From a virus, in the IMG/VR virus record IMGVR_UViG_3300021961_000024, positions 1 to 64,000 of that record: a stretch of DNA of 64,000 bases, one strand, 5' to 3'. The notes below the pieces were generated by a model. That model searched no databases and was not told the origin of the DNA. It was given only the letters and a program-made list of their open reading frames with translations. The translations under genes were made by a program, and so were the position numbers. This document shows positions 33,931 through 42,943 of this stretch, piece after piece (the first letter of the stretch is position 1; every line of letters begins with the position of its first letter).

Positions 33931-34537
33931 AACTGTATATAAAGAATCTCAATACGGCATAAACGATTTATATCGTATCGTGGACATTGTACATTCTTTA
34001 GATAATAATCATTTTCGCAGTAAGCAATGGTTAGTTAATACATTTAAAGAAATCTATGATGGCGTATATGGTCAAAACTCAGGTGGTAATTTTTATATCG
34101 CCGGCGGGTGGTATGGGTTATTAGGTGATCTATTAAAAAAAGCATATCCTCAAGATAATTACCATGTTACTTCTGCCGATATGGATCCGTTTTCAGATAT
34201 GCTAGGACAGAAGATTTTTCCGGATCATAAGTTTCATTTTAAAATAGAAGATATTACCGAAGAAATAGATATATCGAATGTTACAGCTTTAATCTCTACT
34301 AGTTGTGAGCACATCGACAGAGAAGATTTATGTGAATTGGTAAGTAAAAAACCAGAGAATGCTTTTGTAGTATTACAAAGTAATAACTATTACGATTTAG
34401 ATTCACATATTAATTGTTCACCCTATCTAGATGAATTTGTGGGATATATTGAACCACATTTGTCGAAGAGATGGATTGCCTATAAAGGTGCAATGGATCT
34501 TGGTGACTTTACTCGTTACACCCTAATTGCTCAGTGA
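33890..34537 (+). CDS. SAM-methyltransferase-like protein
   Basis: A 215-aa protein from ATG 33890, which has GAGGAAG seven bases upstream. NFYIAGGWYGLLGDLLKKAY gives a strand-glycine loop like motif I of class I methyltransferases, VTSADMDPF an acidic end of strand 2, and ALISTSCEHI fits the later strands. The target could be a sugar or peptide made by the cassette. It overlaps the preceding gene by 41 bp. A non-methylating Rossmann protein is possible. Confidence 0.5.
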   Translation: MINSPLYHALKTIETVYKESQYGINDLYRIVDIVHSLDNNHFRSKQWLVNTFKEIYDGVYGQNSGGNFYIAGGWYGLLGDLLKKAYPQDNYHVTSADMDPFSDMLGQKIFPDHKFHFKIEDITEEIDISNVTALISTSCEHIDREDLCELVSKKPENAFVVLQSNNYYDLDSHINCSPYLDEFVGYIEPHLSKRWIAYKGAMDLGDFTRYTLIAQ

Positions 34538-34544
34538 GGAATAA

Positions 34545-35426
34545 ATGACTAATAAAATAATCTTTAGTATCTACGTTGATATTCCAGAAGAGAATTTGGA
34601 TAATCCAGGTTGGTGGGAAAACGGAGTACAAGTACAAACACGTAAAAGTTTGGAGGCTAAGTTAGCCTTTAAAAGATGGAGTTCTACCATTATAAAGCGG
34701 CATAAATGGTATGCTGAAACGATTGGTGCAGATTATAGACTTTATCAAAGTAGCGAAGACTATAAAGAATATTACGAAACTTTTCATAAAAAATATCCTC
34801 AGATTTCCGAATACGATATTATTAATTTTTATAAGCATCATCTTATGAAAGAGATTGCCGAAAAAGAGGATTATGACTTAATCTGTTATATGGATTTCGA
34901 TGTTATTCCAAATACATCTGAAGACATTTTTGATGAGCATGATCCGTGGAATAATTTCTGTTGTGCTGAATCAAATGACGAAGCCATCCGCGGAAAAGAG
35001 ATAGAAGCGGACAGATATAATTTCTGTATTAGAAATCCTGCTTCGAAATATTGGAACACCCATGCAATGTTATTCGAAGAAGGATATGAACCAGATAACG
35101 ATGTGTTTAATACTGGTATTATGGTTGCAAGTAAAGATATGATTAATAAGCTTGATTACTTTGGTAATTTTGAAGAGGTTTTAGAGCTTATGACAGATCT
35201 TAAACATGATGAAGATTCGATGTATCCTACAAACATTCGTAGAGTATTTAATTACGATAACGAAACCGTGTTCTCATATAAACGAGTAGTTAACGAAGTG
35301 CCCATCCAATTCTTTGACGATTATTGGCACAGAAGAGTCTTTGATATTGATACTTCTACTGATGGCGCAAAAATGTACCATGTCATTAGTAAACTATTCT
35401 CTACAGTAATGCCATATGATCCATGA
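34545..35426 (+). CDS. GT-A-like glycosyltransferase (GT8-like)
   Basis: A 293-aa protein. YDLICYMDFDVIPN supplies D117-x-D119 as DxD, and DNDVFNTGIMVASKDMI is the acceptor-side N-x-G segment found in GT8-type enzymes. The end, KMYHVISKLFSTVMPYD, may hold the metal-binding His. It has the most complete glycosyltransferase pattern of the group. It ends in an ATGA overlap with the next transferase. Confidence 0.62.
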   Translation: MTNKIIFSIYVDIPEENLDNPGWWENGVQVQTRKSLEAKLAFKRWSSTIIKRHKWYAETIGADYRLYQSSEDYKEYYETFHKKYPQISEYDIINFYKHHLMKEIAEKEDYDLICYMDFDVIPNTSEDIFDEHDPWNNFCCAESNDEAIRGKEIEADRYNFCIRNPASKYWNTHAMLFEEGYEPDNDVFNTGIMVASKDMINKLDYFGNFEEVLELMTDLKHDEDSMYPTNIRRVFNYDNETVFSYKRVVNEVPIQFFDDYWHRRVFDIDTSTDGAKMYHVISKLFSTVMPYDP

Positions 35427-36088
35427 AAATATTTTGTGTTCGTATCGGTGACAAATATGGAATCGAATACGAGAATTATATAAATCAAAAATTAAAAGAT
35501 TACGAGGTGATTTGGATCCATGAACCGTTCCATCCATCGGTAGTCTTACAATGGAATAAAATGTATGCGATGGGTTTGTCTCTAGATGAACCCATTTGCG
35601 TTATTGACGTAGATATTCTATTAGTCAATGACTATAAACAGATATTCGATTATCCCATAAGACGCGGAGAGTTTTTAAGCATTCCATCTTGGTGGAGAGA
35701 TAGTCCTTGCAAAATTAACGGGGGATTCTTTAAGTATTATCCTATTGATTGCAATCCCATTTATGATAAGTTTATGAAAGACCCTGCTTACTGGCAGAGT
35801 TATTATATTAAGAATAAAATGACTGTAGGTCCAGTAAATGGGGAACAGAACTTTGTATTCGATTCTATAAATGAGTTAGAATTAAAACTTAAATACATTC
35901 CAAATGAATGGATTACTCGTTGGGTTTCAGATAAGTTTATGTCTGACGAGTGGAAGAATGAAATGGAACGTCTTTATAAAGGTTGGATATATAAGAATGG
36001 AGAATTCAATCCTGAAATTAAAATGGTTCATTTTACAAATAGCCTAAACAAGCCGCATGAGTGGAAAGAATATGTCAAATACATATAA
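35423..36088 (+). CDS. GT-A-like glycosyltransferase
   Basis: A 221-aa protein. ICVIDVDILLVND has D62-x-D64, PCKINGGFFKYYP matches the acceptor strand of GT8-like enzymes, and KMVHFTNSLNKPHEW at the C-terminus is the His/Lys-Pro-Trp metal and phosphate motif. It is distantly similar in layout to the 33274 protein, so duplication is likely. It overlaps the radical-SAM gene by 17 bp. Confidence 0.62.
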   Translation: MKIFCVRIGDKYGIEYENYINQKLKDYEVIWIHEPFHPSVVLQWNKMYAMGLSLDEPICVIDVDILLVNDYKQIFDYPIRRGEFLSIPSWWRDSPCKINGGFFKYYPIDCNPIYDKFMKDPAYWQSYYIKNKMTVGPVNGEQNFVFDSINELELKLKYIPNEWITRWVSDKFMSDEWKNEMERLYKGWIYKNGEFNPEIKMVHFTNSLNKPHEWKEYVKYI

Positions 36089-36875
36089 AGAAAAAGAGCT
36101 CGTCGCTTGGATTGATATATCCACATTTTGCAATGCTGCTTGTCCTCAGTGTCATAGAACTAATCCAGAGGGGTTAGGCAAAATAGATTGGCTTCCACTT
36201 ACTCAGTGGACTTTAAGCGAATTTATGAAAACTTTTACCCCCCAGGATATGGAAAAAATATGGAAATTTGAAATTTGTGGGACATGGGGAGATCCCGCTA
36301 TGAATAAAGATCTAAAAGAGATCATTGCATATATTATAAAATTTAGCGAATGCTATATTCAGATTAATACGAATGGTGGAATACGTGATGAAGATTGGTG
36401 GTGGGAACTGGGATGTATCGGCCGAAAAAGATTAGAAGTCTATTTTGATATTGAAGGCGTTACCCCCGAAATGCATTCTAGATATAGACAGAAAGTAGAT
36501 CTAGAAAAACTAAAAGCTAATATTCACGCATACGTGGCCTCGGGCGCCCGCGCGAACGCGCACGTGATTGTATTTAAACATAACGAAGAACACCTATATG
36601 ATATTCTTCATATGATTGATAATGAGTTAGAAATTAAAGGTGATATTATTATCCAGGCATCGAATAGATTCCACAAGGATGGTAAGATGACATTTACAAA
36701 TGAAGATGGTGAAAAGATTACTATAGAAGAAGTAACGAATAAAGAACATCCCCTTCTTCAAGACATTGTTCCTACCCGTGATCATGAATGGTGGGAAAAG
36801 ATTGGAAAACATAACCTCACATGGGGATTGTGGACACCTAGTAATAAGGTAGAAAATGAGCAACACTCCGAATAA
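36072..36875 (+). CDS. Radical SAM enzyme lacking its own SPASM domain
   Basis: A 267-aa protein. WIDISTFCNAACPQCHR carries the Fe4S4/SAM motif CxxxCxxC (C20, C24, C27), and FEICGTWGDPAMN stands where GGEP-type SAM contacts lie. The chain stops after the barrel, and the next gene supplies the cysteine-rich SPASM-like part. ATG 36072 follows GTGGAAAG. The product should perform radical chemistry on a sugar or peptide; substrate unknown. Confidence 0.82.
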   Translation: MSNTYKEKELVAWIDISTFCNAACPQCHRTNPEGLGKIDWLPLTQWTLSEFMKTFTPQDMEKIWKFEICGTWGDPAMNKDLKEIIAYIIKFSECYIQINTNGGIRDEDWWWELGCIGRKRLEVYFDIEGVTPEMHSRYRQKVDLEKLKANIHAYVASGARANAHVIVFKHNEEHLYDILHMIDNELEIKGDIIIQASNRFHKDGKMTFTNEDGEKITIEEVTNKEHPLLQDIVPTRDHEWWEKIGKHNLTWGLWTPSNKVENEQHSE

Positions 36876-37218
36876 AAATAATATTGTTTGTCGATGGATG
36901 GAAGAAGATAAGTTTCTAGTAAACCCTGATAAACAAGTTTGGCCATGCTGCTATCTTGCGAATCAAGGATATAAGTGGAGAGTTACTGGTAAGTATAACG
37001 ATCCTGATATTCTTCATAGAGGTGTAGATGATATTACTAATCCGGTAATGCAAGAGTATTATAAGAACGAAAAAGAACTAAATCTAATGAACAATTCATT
37101 AGAAGATATTTTAAATCATGATTGGTTTAAAAAGACATTGCCAGAATCTTGGGATACTGATAACCCACATAGACTTTGTATGGTAATGTGTTCTCGATAT
37201 TTGGACGATGAAGAATGA
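36856..37218 (+). CDS. Stand-alone SPASM/twitch-like Fe-S domain protein
   Basis: A 120-aa protein. C12, C31-C32 (VWPCCYLANQG), C108 and C112 (RLCMVMC), with SLEDILNHDWFKKTLPESW between them, form the pattern of a SPASM or twitch auxiliary cluster domain normally fused behind a radical-SAM barrel. A TAG lies just upstream in its frame (36850), so it is not a simple frameshift of the preceding gene. Initiation is coupled, overlapping the barrel gene by 20 bp. Together the two may make one split enzyme. Confidence 0.72.
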   Translation: MSNTPNKNNIVCRWMEEDKFLVNPDKQVWPCCYLANQGYKWRVTGKYNDPDILHRGVDDITNPVMQEYYKNEKELNLMNNSLEDILNHDWFKKTLPESWDTDNPHRLCMVMCSRYLDDEE

Positions 37219-38288
37219 GTTTAAATGAAGAAGAACCGAAGGATAGTTACGGTGTAAACGGTCCGTGTAATGCCCCGTGGAATAATATGTATTTTACCGT
37301 ATGGGGTAAATGTTCACCTTGCTGGAAACTACCCGGATTATGTGATCAATGGTCAGAAGACAGATCTATCATGGACATTTGGAAAGGTGACAAGTTCCAA
37401 ATGTATCGTGATGCATTATCTGAAAACAAATTTATTAATAGATGCCAAGAGTGTGAAAAGGATATTAAGTGCGAAGTGTGGCCACTCGCTAAAGCATATG
37501 AAAAGTTTCCAGTTAGAGAATATCCTTCTCTTATGGAATTGGAATTAAGTAACCAATGCAACCTCGAATGTGTAATGTGTAATGGAACCTTGAGTAGTGG
37601 TATCAGAAAGAATCGCGAAAATTTACCTCCTATCCCAATGATCTATACTCAAGTATTTAAAGATCAGTTAGAAGAGTTTATACCGCATCTTGAAGAATTA
37701 AGATTTAATGGCGGTGAACCATTTGCACAACCTATCGTTCTAGAAATCTGTGAAATGGTTGCAGTGATTAAACCGTCTCTAAAAATTAATATCGCTACTA
37801 ATGGAACAGTTTACAACAAACGTGTACAACGAATTTTAGATTCGTGTAACATTCATTTAAATATCAGTATTGATAGTTTTATTCCAGAGAGATATGAACA
37901 AATTCGTATTAACGGTAAGTTCGATAAACTCATGAAGAACTTTGACAAATTTAATAAGTATTGCAAAGACTTCGATCGAGAGATTGCTGTAATGGTTAAT
38001 CCCATGAACAATAACTGGGATGAAATGGTTAATGCCGCAAAGTGGTGTGATAGTAAAGAGGTAAATTTATGGTTTAATACTATCCTATATCCAGAGCATC
38101 TTGCTATTTGGAATAGATCTTCAGATGAATTGAAAAACATTTATGCTACTATGTCATACCAAATGAAAAATTATAAAGAAGGTCGTAACAGACATATTGC
38201 CGAACACTTAGTCGAAAATCAAGTAAAGATGTGGCTACTTGATAGTTATGTTGGTGATTATGCCGGAAGGATCGACATTAAGTTATGA
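37215..38288 (+). CDS. Twitch-domain radical SAM protein A
   Basis: A 357-aa protein. An N-terminal cysteine domain comes first (CNAPWNNMYFTVWGKCSPCW, C18/C33/C36, then CQEC C77/C80 and a C86), followed by the radical-SAM barrel with QCNLECVMC (C115, C119, C122) and LRFNGGEPF. This order, twitch before barrel, is that of the N-twitch radical-SAM family found in several marine phages. It is linked by ATGA overlaps on both sides. Confidence 0.82.
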   Translation: MSLNEEEPKDSYGVNGPCNAPWNNMYFTVWGKCSPCWKLPGLCDQWSEDRSIMDIWKGDKFQMYRDALSENKFINRCQECEKDIKCEVWPLAKAYEKFPVREYPSLMELELSNQCNLECVMCNGTLSSGIRKNRENLPPIPMIYTQVFKDQLEEFIPHLEELRFNGGEPFAQPIVLEICEMVAVIKPSLKINIATNGTVYNKRVQRILDSCNIHLNISIDSFIPERYEQIRINGKFDKLMKNFDKFNKYCKDFDREIAVMVNPMNNNWDEMVNAAKWCDSKEVNLWFNTILYPEHLAIWNRSSDELKNIYATMSYQMKNYKEGRNRHIAEHLVENQVKMWLLDSYVGDYAGRIDIKL

Positions 38289-39427
38289 GTTTCTGTGTAG
38301 CACCGTGGAAAAATTTTTGTATTGAGCCAGATGGATTTGTTCGTCCTTGCTGTTATTTTTCCCATGATAGAAACTTAATGCCTTATATTGAAAATAAAAC
38401 TATAGGAGAAATATATAACTCTCAATATTTTAAAGATTTAAGAAATCAATTTCTTAAGGGTGAAAAGCCTGATACATGTAAAAGATGTTGGGACATAGAG
38501 CAGTCTGGCAGTGAAAGCCACAGAATTAAACATAACAATATAGAAAAATTTGATATTAATGAATTTACTGAAACTGCTGAATACCCAACTCGATTCGATC
38601 TTAAATTATCTAATATCTGTAATCTTAAGTGTAGAAATTGTAATGGTTATTCTTCTAGCTTGATAGAAAAGGAAGAAAAAAAATTTACGAAGGAACGCCG
38701 TAATTATCTTTTATCAAATAAAATACTGGGTACTCGCAATGAAAAAGAGTTTATAGACTATATTAATAATATTACTTTCATCGAGTTAACCGGAGGAGAA
38801 CCCTTTGTAAGTCCTGAAAATAGGAATTTGATTTTTAAGTTAGCAGAATTAGATGTGGCTAAGAATATTCATTTGGCAATTACTACTAATGGTACAACGT
38901 TTGACCGAAAGATTATTGAAAATCTAAATCAGTTTAAAAAAGTTGACATTGCTTTTAGCTTAGATGATATCTACGAAAGAGCTGAATATGCCAGACACGG
39001 CCATTCTTTCGATAGTATCGTAGAGAACTTAAAAACCGCTATTAGTGAATTAGATAGTAATAAGATTAAACTAAGAGTTCATAATACAGTTGGGCTTATG
39101 AATATATATTACTTAACTGAATTTATAGAATTTATGGAAACGGAATTCCCAGAAATATCCTATGGGTTTTCACCTCTTGATACTCCTGCAATTTTAAACG
39201 TAAAAAATTTATCCCCAAGAATAAAATCTGAAATATTTGTTAAATTGTATAATCAATCTCATAAATTAAAAGAAATTATAAAATACATGCTGAGTGAGGA
39301 TAGCCTTTACTGTTACGAATCAATGAATGCATTTTTATCAAAAATGAGAATTTTGGATTTAAAGCGAAAAGAATCTTTTGAAGACACTTATCCAGAGTGG
39401 TATACTGTTTTGGAAAAACATCTATGA
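38285..39427 (+). CDS. Twitch-domain radical SAM protein B
   Basis: A 380-aa protein. Its N-terminal domain is FCVAPWKNFCIEPDGFVRPCCYF (C4, C12, C22, C23) plus CKRCWD (C65, C68), and the barrel starts ICNLKCRNCN (C112, C116, C119) with ELTGGEPFVSPEN. It is paralogous to the proteins at 37215 and 40383. It overlaps both neighbours by four bases. Confidence 0.84.
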   Translation: MSFCVAPWKNFCIEPDGFVRPCCYFSHDRNLMPYIENKTIGEIYNSQYFKDLRNQFLKGEKPDTCKRCWDIEQSGSESHRIKHNNIEKFDINEFTETAEYPTRFDLKLSNICNLKCRNCNGYSSSLIEKEEKKFTKERRNYLLSNKILGTRNEKEFIDYINNITFIELTGGEPFVSPENRNLIFKLAELDVAKNIHLAITTNGTTFDRKIIENLNQFKKVDIAFSLDDIYERAEYARHGHSFDSIVENLKTAISELDSNKIKLRVHNTVGLMNIYYLTEFIEFMETEFPEISYGFSPLDTPAILNVKNLSPRIKSEIFVKLYNQSHKLKEIIKYMLSEDSLYCYESMNAFLSKMRILDLKRKESFEDTYPEWYTVLEKHL

Positions 39428-40386
39428 ATGAGTTCACGCATTATATCAAAACAATTTATAAAGGAATAAAAGATAGCAACGAAATTGTGGAAATCGGTGC
39501 TGGTCAAATTTGTAGATTTAGTAGACAGGATGTGGGACCTTATGCAAATATTATTTTTCTATTATCATATTACTTTTGCATGGCGCAAGTTATGCATGAA
39601 GATGGTTTTTATAAGGGCCCTTTAAGATTATCGGTAATACTTCCCGTAAAGGCTTATGGAAAATTTAAAGAAGGAGATTCTGAAGAAATCTATCATAGAA
39701 TTATTTGGTTTTTAGAAAATTTTGCAGATCCTCCCAATGGGGCTATTATTTCTGTTTATATTAGTTCATCATATTGGAATGATGGATGTTTTGATACCCC
39801 ATGGATAGCAAATACTTTGTGGCATACAAAAAAACAGTGGGATCCGGAAGTAGGCAAAAAAAGTAATTATATTACATTGCAACCTCATAGTGAAAGATGG
39901 CAATATAATGATCGAGAATCGCCACACCGCATTAAAATCAGGGAACAAGTTGAAATTGTTAAAGAATGGGCTTCATATAATAACATTGAAATAATCAATG
40001 TAGATTATACGAGTCCAATCGACGAAGTATATAATTTTATGCTTGGAGCAAAGGCCCATATAGGATATCTTGGTGCAACTAGTTATATCCCCGCTATTTG
40101 TGGCACTAAAACTCTATACATTGGAAGACGGTTTAATTATCTAGATATTCATAGGGATATTGGCAAGACCGAGCTTAGCCGCGATAAAATTAATAGAATT
40201 CCTGGTGGAACTTACGAAAGACTTCCAGATCATGCTATTGGATTCGTATCTTATCCTGAATATGGCCATTTAATTAGATATCATCAAGAATGGAAAAGAA
40301 TAGTACAAGACCCTATCAGATACCAAATAGATATTCATGCAGATGAGTATGAAATAACCTTACCTGAAGCATTGGAAAACTTATGA
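39424..40386 (+). CDS. Putative transferase of GT-B-like type, paralog of 47405
   Basis: A 320-aa protein from ATG 39424. GAGQICRFSRQD near the N-terminus and KAHIGYLGATSYIPAICGTKTLYIGR in the C-terminal half have counterparts in the 47405 protein (GQSYIVRFDRHS; KAHFSYTGSFYSLAPHIGIPTIGIGR). The second motif resembles the nucleotide-sugar-binding loop of GT-B enzymes such as heptosyltransferases, where a reduced-access check (a 'too-small-to-be-seen' Gly/Ser loop) precedes a strand. I do not recognise the family, so a glycosyltransferase role is inference from fold hints and neighbours. Confidence 0.5.
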   Translation: MNEFTHYIKTIYKGIKDSNEIVEIGAGQICRFSRQDVGPYANIIFLLSYYFCMAQVMHEDGFYKGPLRLSVILPVKAYGKFKEGDSEEIYHRIIWFLENFADPPNGAIISVYISSSYWNDGCFDTPWIANTLWHTKKQWDPEVGKKSNYITLQPHSERWQYNDRESPHRIKIREQVEIVKEWASYNNIEIINVDYTSPIDEVYNFMLGAKAHIGYLGATSYIPAICGTKTLYIGRRFNYLDIHRDIGKTELSRDKINRIPGGTYERLPDHAIGFVSYPEYGHLIRYHQEWKRIVQDPIRYQIDIHADEYEITLPEALENL

Positions 40387-41627
40387 AAGTATATCCTAAA
40401 TCATGTATTGCGCCTGTTGTTGGATTTACATTAGATCCTAAAGGTGAGATTGCGTTGTGCTGTAATTCAAGAAGGGTCGGCACTAAATTATCTGATATTA
40501 GTTCAATTAAGGATTTTTTCCTAGATGAAAAATATAAAAATTATAGAGAGATTAATAATGATAAGGGCTGGGATAATATCACTGAATGCTATGGATGCAT
40601 ACGCGATAAAAAACTAAACAGAGAGTCGAATGTACATTGGTTTGAAACCCAATTAGATAAACCTTACGAATATTATAGAGATAATCTAAAATTTAGATTT
40701 TTAGAAGTTACCACTAGTAATATCTGTAATCTTAGTTGTGCGATGTGCAACAGTTATTTTAGTTCAATGTGGCATAAAATTCATGAGCAGGTGCTCGGTA
40801 CGCCTCTCGATCCTAATGCTCTAAATAAAATATCTGATCATGACTTAGAAAAAGTATTAAAAGTTATTCCTGACTTAGAAGTCCTAATGATTAAAGGCGG
40901 TGAACCATTTGCGGATAAAGCAAATACAAAGATCCTAAAAAGTTTAATCGGCGTGAATAAAAATTGCAAGATAACTATTGTTAGTAATATGCACACCATG
41001 TCAAAAGAAAATCTGGATATTATGAAAGCCTTACATAAACAAGGTAATAAAATTTCTCTTTCGGTTAGTATTGATGGGGTCGGAGAAACCTATGATTGGA
41101 TTCGAGGTGGGGCTTTTCAGACTACCGTAAAAACTATGGAAAGATATTACAAAGAAACGCAAGCGAAATTTGCTATTCAAGTTACTGTCTCCGTTTGGAA
41201 TATACTTAGGTTAAAAGAAATCTATCAGTATTTTAAAGATAAGCCTTATCTTACTAAAATCAATTTCGAAAATATTATAGAATCTCCTTATTATGGTTCT
41301 CCTAAACTACTAAGTCAGGATATATTAGATGAATATATTTTAGACTTTTATACCGAGGTTAAACATACAGAGAGACAAGCAGAAAAAAAATTTATTGAGG
41401 ATAAATATTTTCATCCGGAAAAGGGATTACGATACTATCCATATAAGACTATAATTAAAAACCTACTTAATTTAAACTCTTATGAATTAGAAATGAACGA
41501 TTGGGACAAAGAGAAAAAACGAAATTATTATCAAGCGTTTACAGATTATACAAATAATTTAAATAAGGTTAGAGGTTCTAATATTTTTGATATCCAACCC
41601 GACTTAAAAGACGCGATGGCTATGTAA
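40383..41627 (+). CDS. Twitch-domain radical SAM protein C
   Basis: A 414-aa protein. Its N-terminal cysteines are C8, C26-C27 (EIALCCNSRR), C69 and C72; barrel motif NICNLSCAMCN (C115, C119, C122) and MIKGGEPFADK. It is longer than its paralogs, with a Lys/Tyr-rich helical C-terminus that may bind the substrate. ATGA overlap upstream; its stop overlaps the carbamoyltransferase ATG. Confidence 0.84.
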   Translation: MKVYPKSCIAPVVGFTLDPKGEIALCCNSRRVGTKLSDISSIKDFFLDEKYKNYREINNDKGWDNITECYGCIRDKKLNRESNVHWFETQLDKPYEYYRDNLKFRFLEVTTSNICNLSCAMCNSYFSSMWHKIHEQVLGTPLDPNALNKISDHDLEKVLKVIPDLEVLMIKGGEPFADKANTKILKSLIGVNKNCKITIVSNMHTMSKENLDIMKALHKQGNKISLSVSIDGVGETYDWIRGGAFQTTVKTMERYYKETQAKFAIQVTVSVWNILRLKEIYQYFKDKPYLTKINFENIIESPYYGSPKLLSQDILDEYILDFYTEVKHTERQAEKKFIEDKYFHPEKGLRYYPYKTIIKNLLNLNSYELEMNDWDKEKKRNYYQAFTDYTNNLNKVRGSNIFDIQPDLKDAMAM

Positions 41628-42943
41628 TGTATACTGGATTATCATACGGATTTCATGATGCGGCTATAGCATATATTGAGGATGATCAGATCCTATTTGC
41701 TGAACATGCTGAAAGGATAAGTCGTAAGAAAAACGACAGACATCGCATTGAAGACTGGGAGATTAAAGGCGAGTCAGTATATTATGAAAAGCCATTTAAA
41801 AAGAATCTTCGTAGACTATATGCTGGGCAGAAATGGAAATCTATGCCTAAGCATGATCATTATGTAGAACATCATTGGTCTCATGCAGCCGCAGCCTATT
41901 ATACTAGACCATTTACAAGTGAACCAGTTTGTGTTATAATTGACGCAATCGGCGAGTGGGATACGGCATCTATTTGGTGGAAGAAGAAAAAGGTTTGGAG
42001 TATGAAATACCCCAAATCTATTGGTTTGTTCTACAGTGCTATTACAGATTACGTCGGACTAAAACCTATGGAGGATGAGTATATCCTTATGGGTATGGCT
42101 GCATTCGGTAAGCCGACACAATCTTTATATCATGTATTTGATTCGAATTGTCATAGAGGGGCGAGAGATTTAGATCTCGGAGATAACTATGAAGATCTCG
42201 CTGCAAGCGCACAGTTAAGAGTAGAACAAGAGATTCTTCACATTATGGAAAAAGCCAGAAAGTATTCTGACTATCTTTGCTATGGCGGCGGTGTGGCTTT
42301 AAACTGCGTGGCTAATTCTAAGATCCGACCCATGTTTAAGGATATGTGGATTATGCCATGTCCCGGTGATGCCGGATCATCGTTGGGTGCTGCAGCAGCA
42401 ATTAATGGACATATGCTAGATTGGCAAGGGCCATATCTAGGATATGATATCAGGAGGAATGTAAATGTTAAAGAAGTTGTACAACATCTTATTGATCATT
42501 CTTATTGTGGCATTGCAAATGGTCGTGGTGAGTTTGGCCCTCGTGCCCTTGGCAATCGTAGCTTGCTTGCTGACCCTAGACGAGATGTTAAGGATACGGT
42601 TAATCAAATTAAGCGGCGACAAAAATTTCGACCCTTTGCGCCGGCGATCCTGGAAGAATTTGCTGAGGACTATTTCGAAGGTCCTATGAATGAATATATG
42701 CAATACGTCGCAATCGCAAAGCACGATCACGCGAGCGTGACGCACGTGGACGGTACCGCGCGGGTACAAATAGTAAAGTCTGATTGTAAATCTATATTGC
42801 GACCTATTCTTGAAGAGTGGTACGAACAAACATCCTGCCCTATGTTACTTAATACATCCCTAAATATTAAAGGACAGCCAATCGTTAATAATGAGAAAGA
42901 TGCAGAAGATTTCGAAAAAGAATATAAAGTAAAGGTTTTTTAA
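41627..42943 (+). CDS. Carbamoyltransferase (NodU/CmcH/TobZ family)
   Basis: A 438-aa protein, shorter than NodU or TobZ (about 570 aa). SYGFHDAAIAYIEDD and EHHWSHAAAAYYTRPF (H82/H83/H86) belong to the Kae1-like ATP and metal domain; GGGVALNCVAN, GRGEFGPRALGNRSLLADPR and MLLNTSLNIKGQPI are the carbamoyl-transfer signatures. The enzyme uses carbamoyl phosphate and ATP to carbamoylate a hydroxyl, usually of a sugar. A GC-rich patch (42714-42768) codes KHDHASVTHVDGTARV. Confidence 0.88.
   Translation: MYTGLSYGFHDAAIAYIEDDQILFAEHAERISRKKNDRHRIEDWEIKGESVYYEKPFKKNLRRLYAGQKWKSMPKHDHYVEHHWSHAAAAYYTRPFTSEPVCVIIDAIGEWDTASIWWKKKKVWSMKYPKSIGLFYSAITDYVGLKPMEDEYILMGMAAFGKPTQSLYHVFDSNCHRGARDLDLGDNYEDLAASAQLRVEQEILHIMEKARKYSDYLCYGGGVALNCVANSKIRPMFKDMWIMPCPGDAGSSLGAAAAINGHMLDWQGPYLGYDIRRNVNVKEVVQHLIDHSYCGIANGRGEFGPRALGNRSLLADPRRDVKDTVNQIKRRQKFRPFAPAILEEFAEDYFEGPMNEYMQYVAIAKHDHASVTHVDGTARVQIVKSDCKSILRPILEEWYEQTSCPMLLNTSLNIKGQPIVNNEKDAEDFEKEYKVKVF

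Noticed and set aside
36856-36875. Programmed frameshift joining the radical SAM barrel and SPASM ORFs
   Set aside because: No slippery heptamer is seen in the 20-bp overlap, and the second frame has a stop just before its own ATG; coupled reinitiation fits better.
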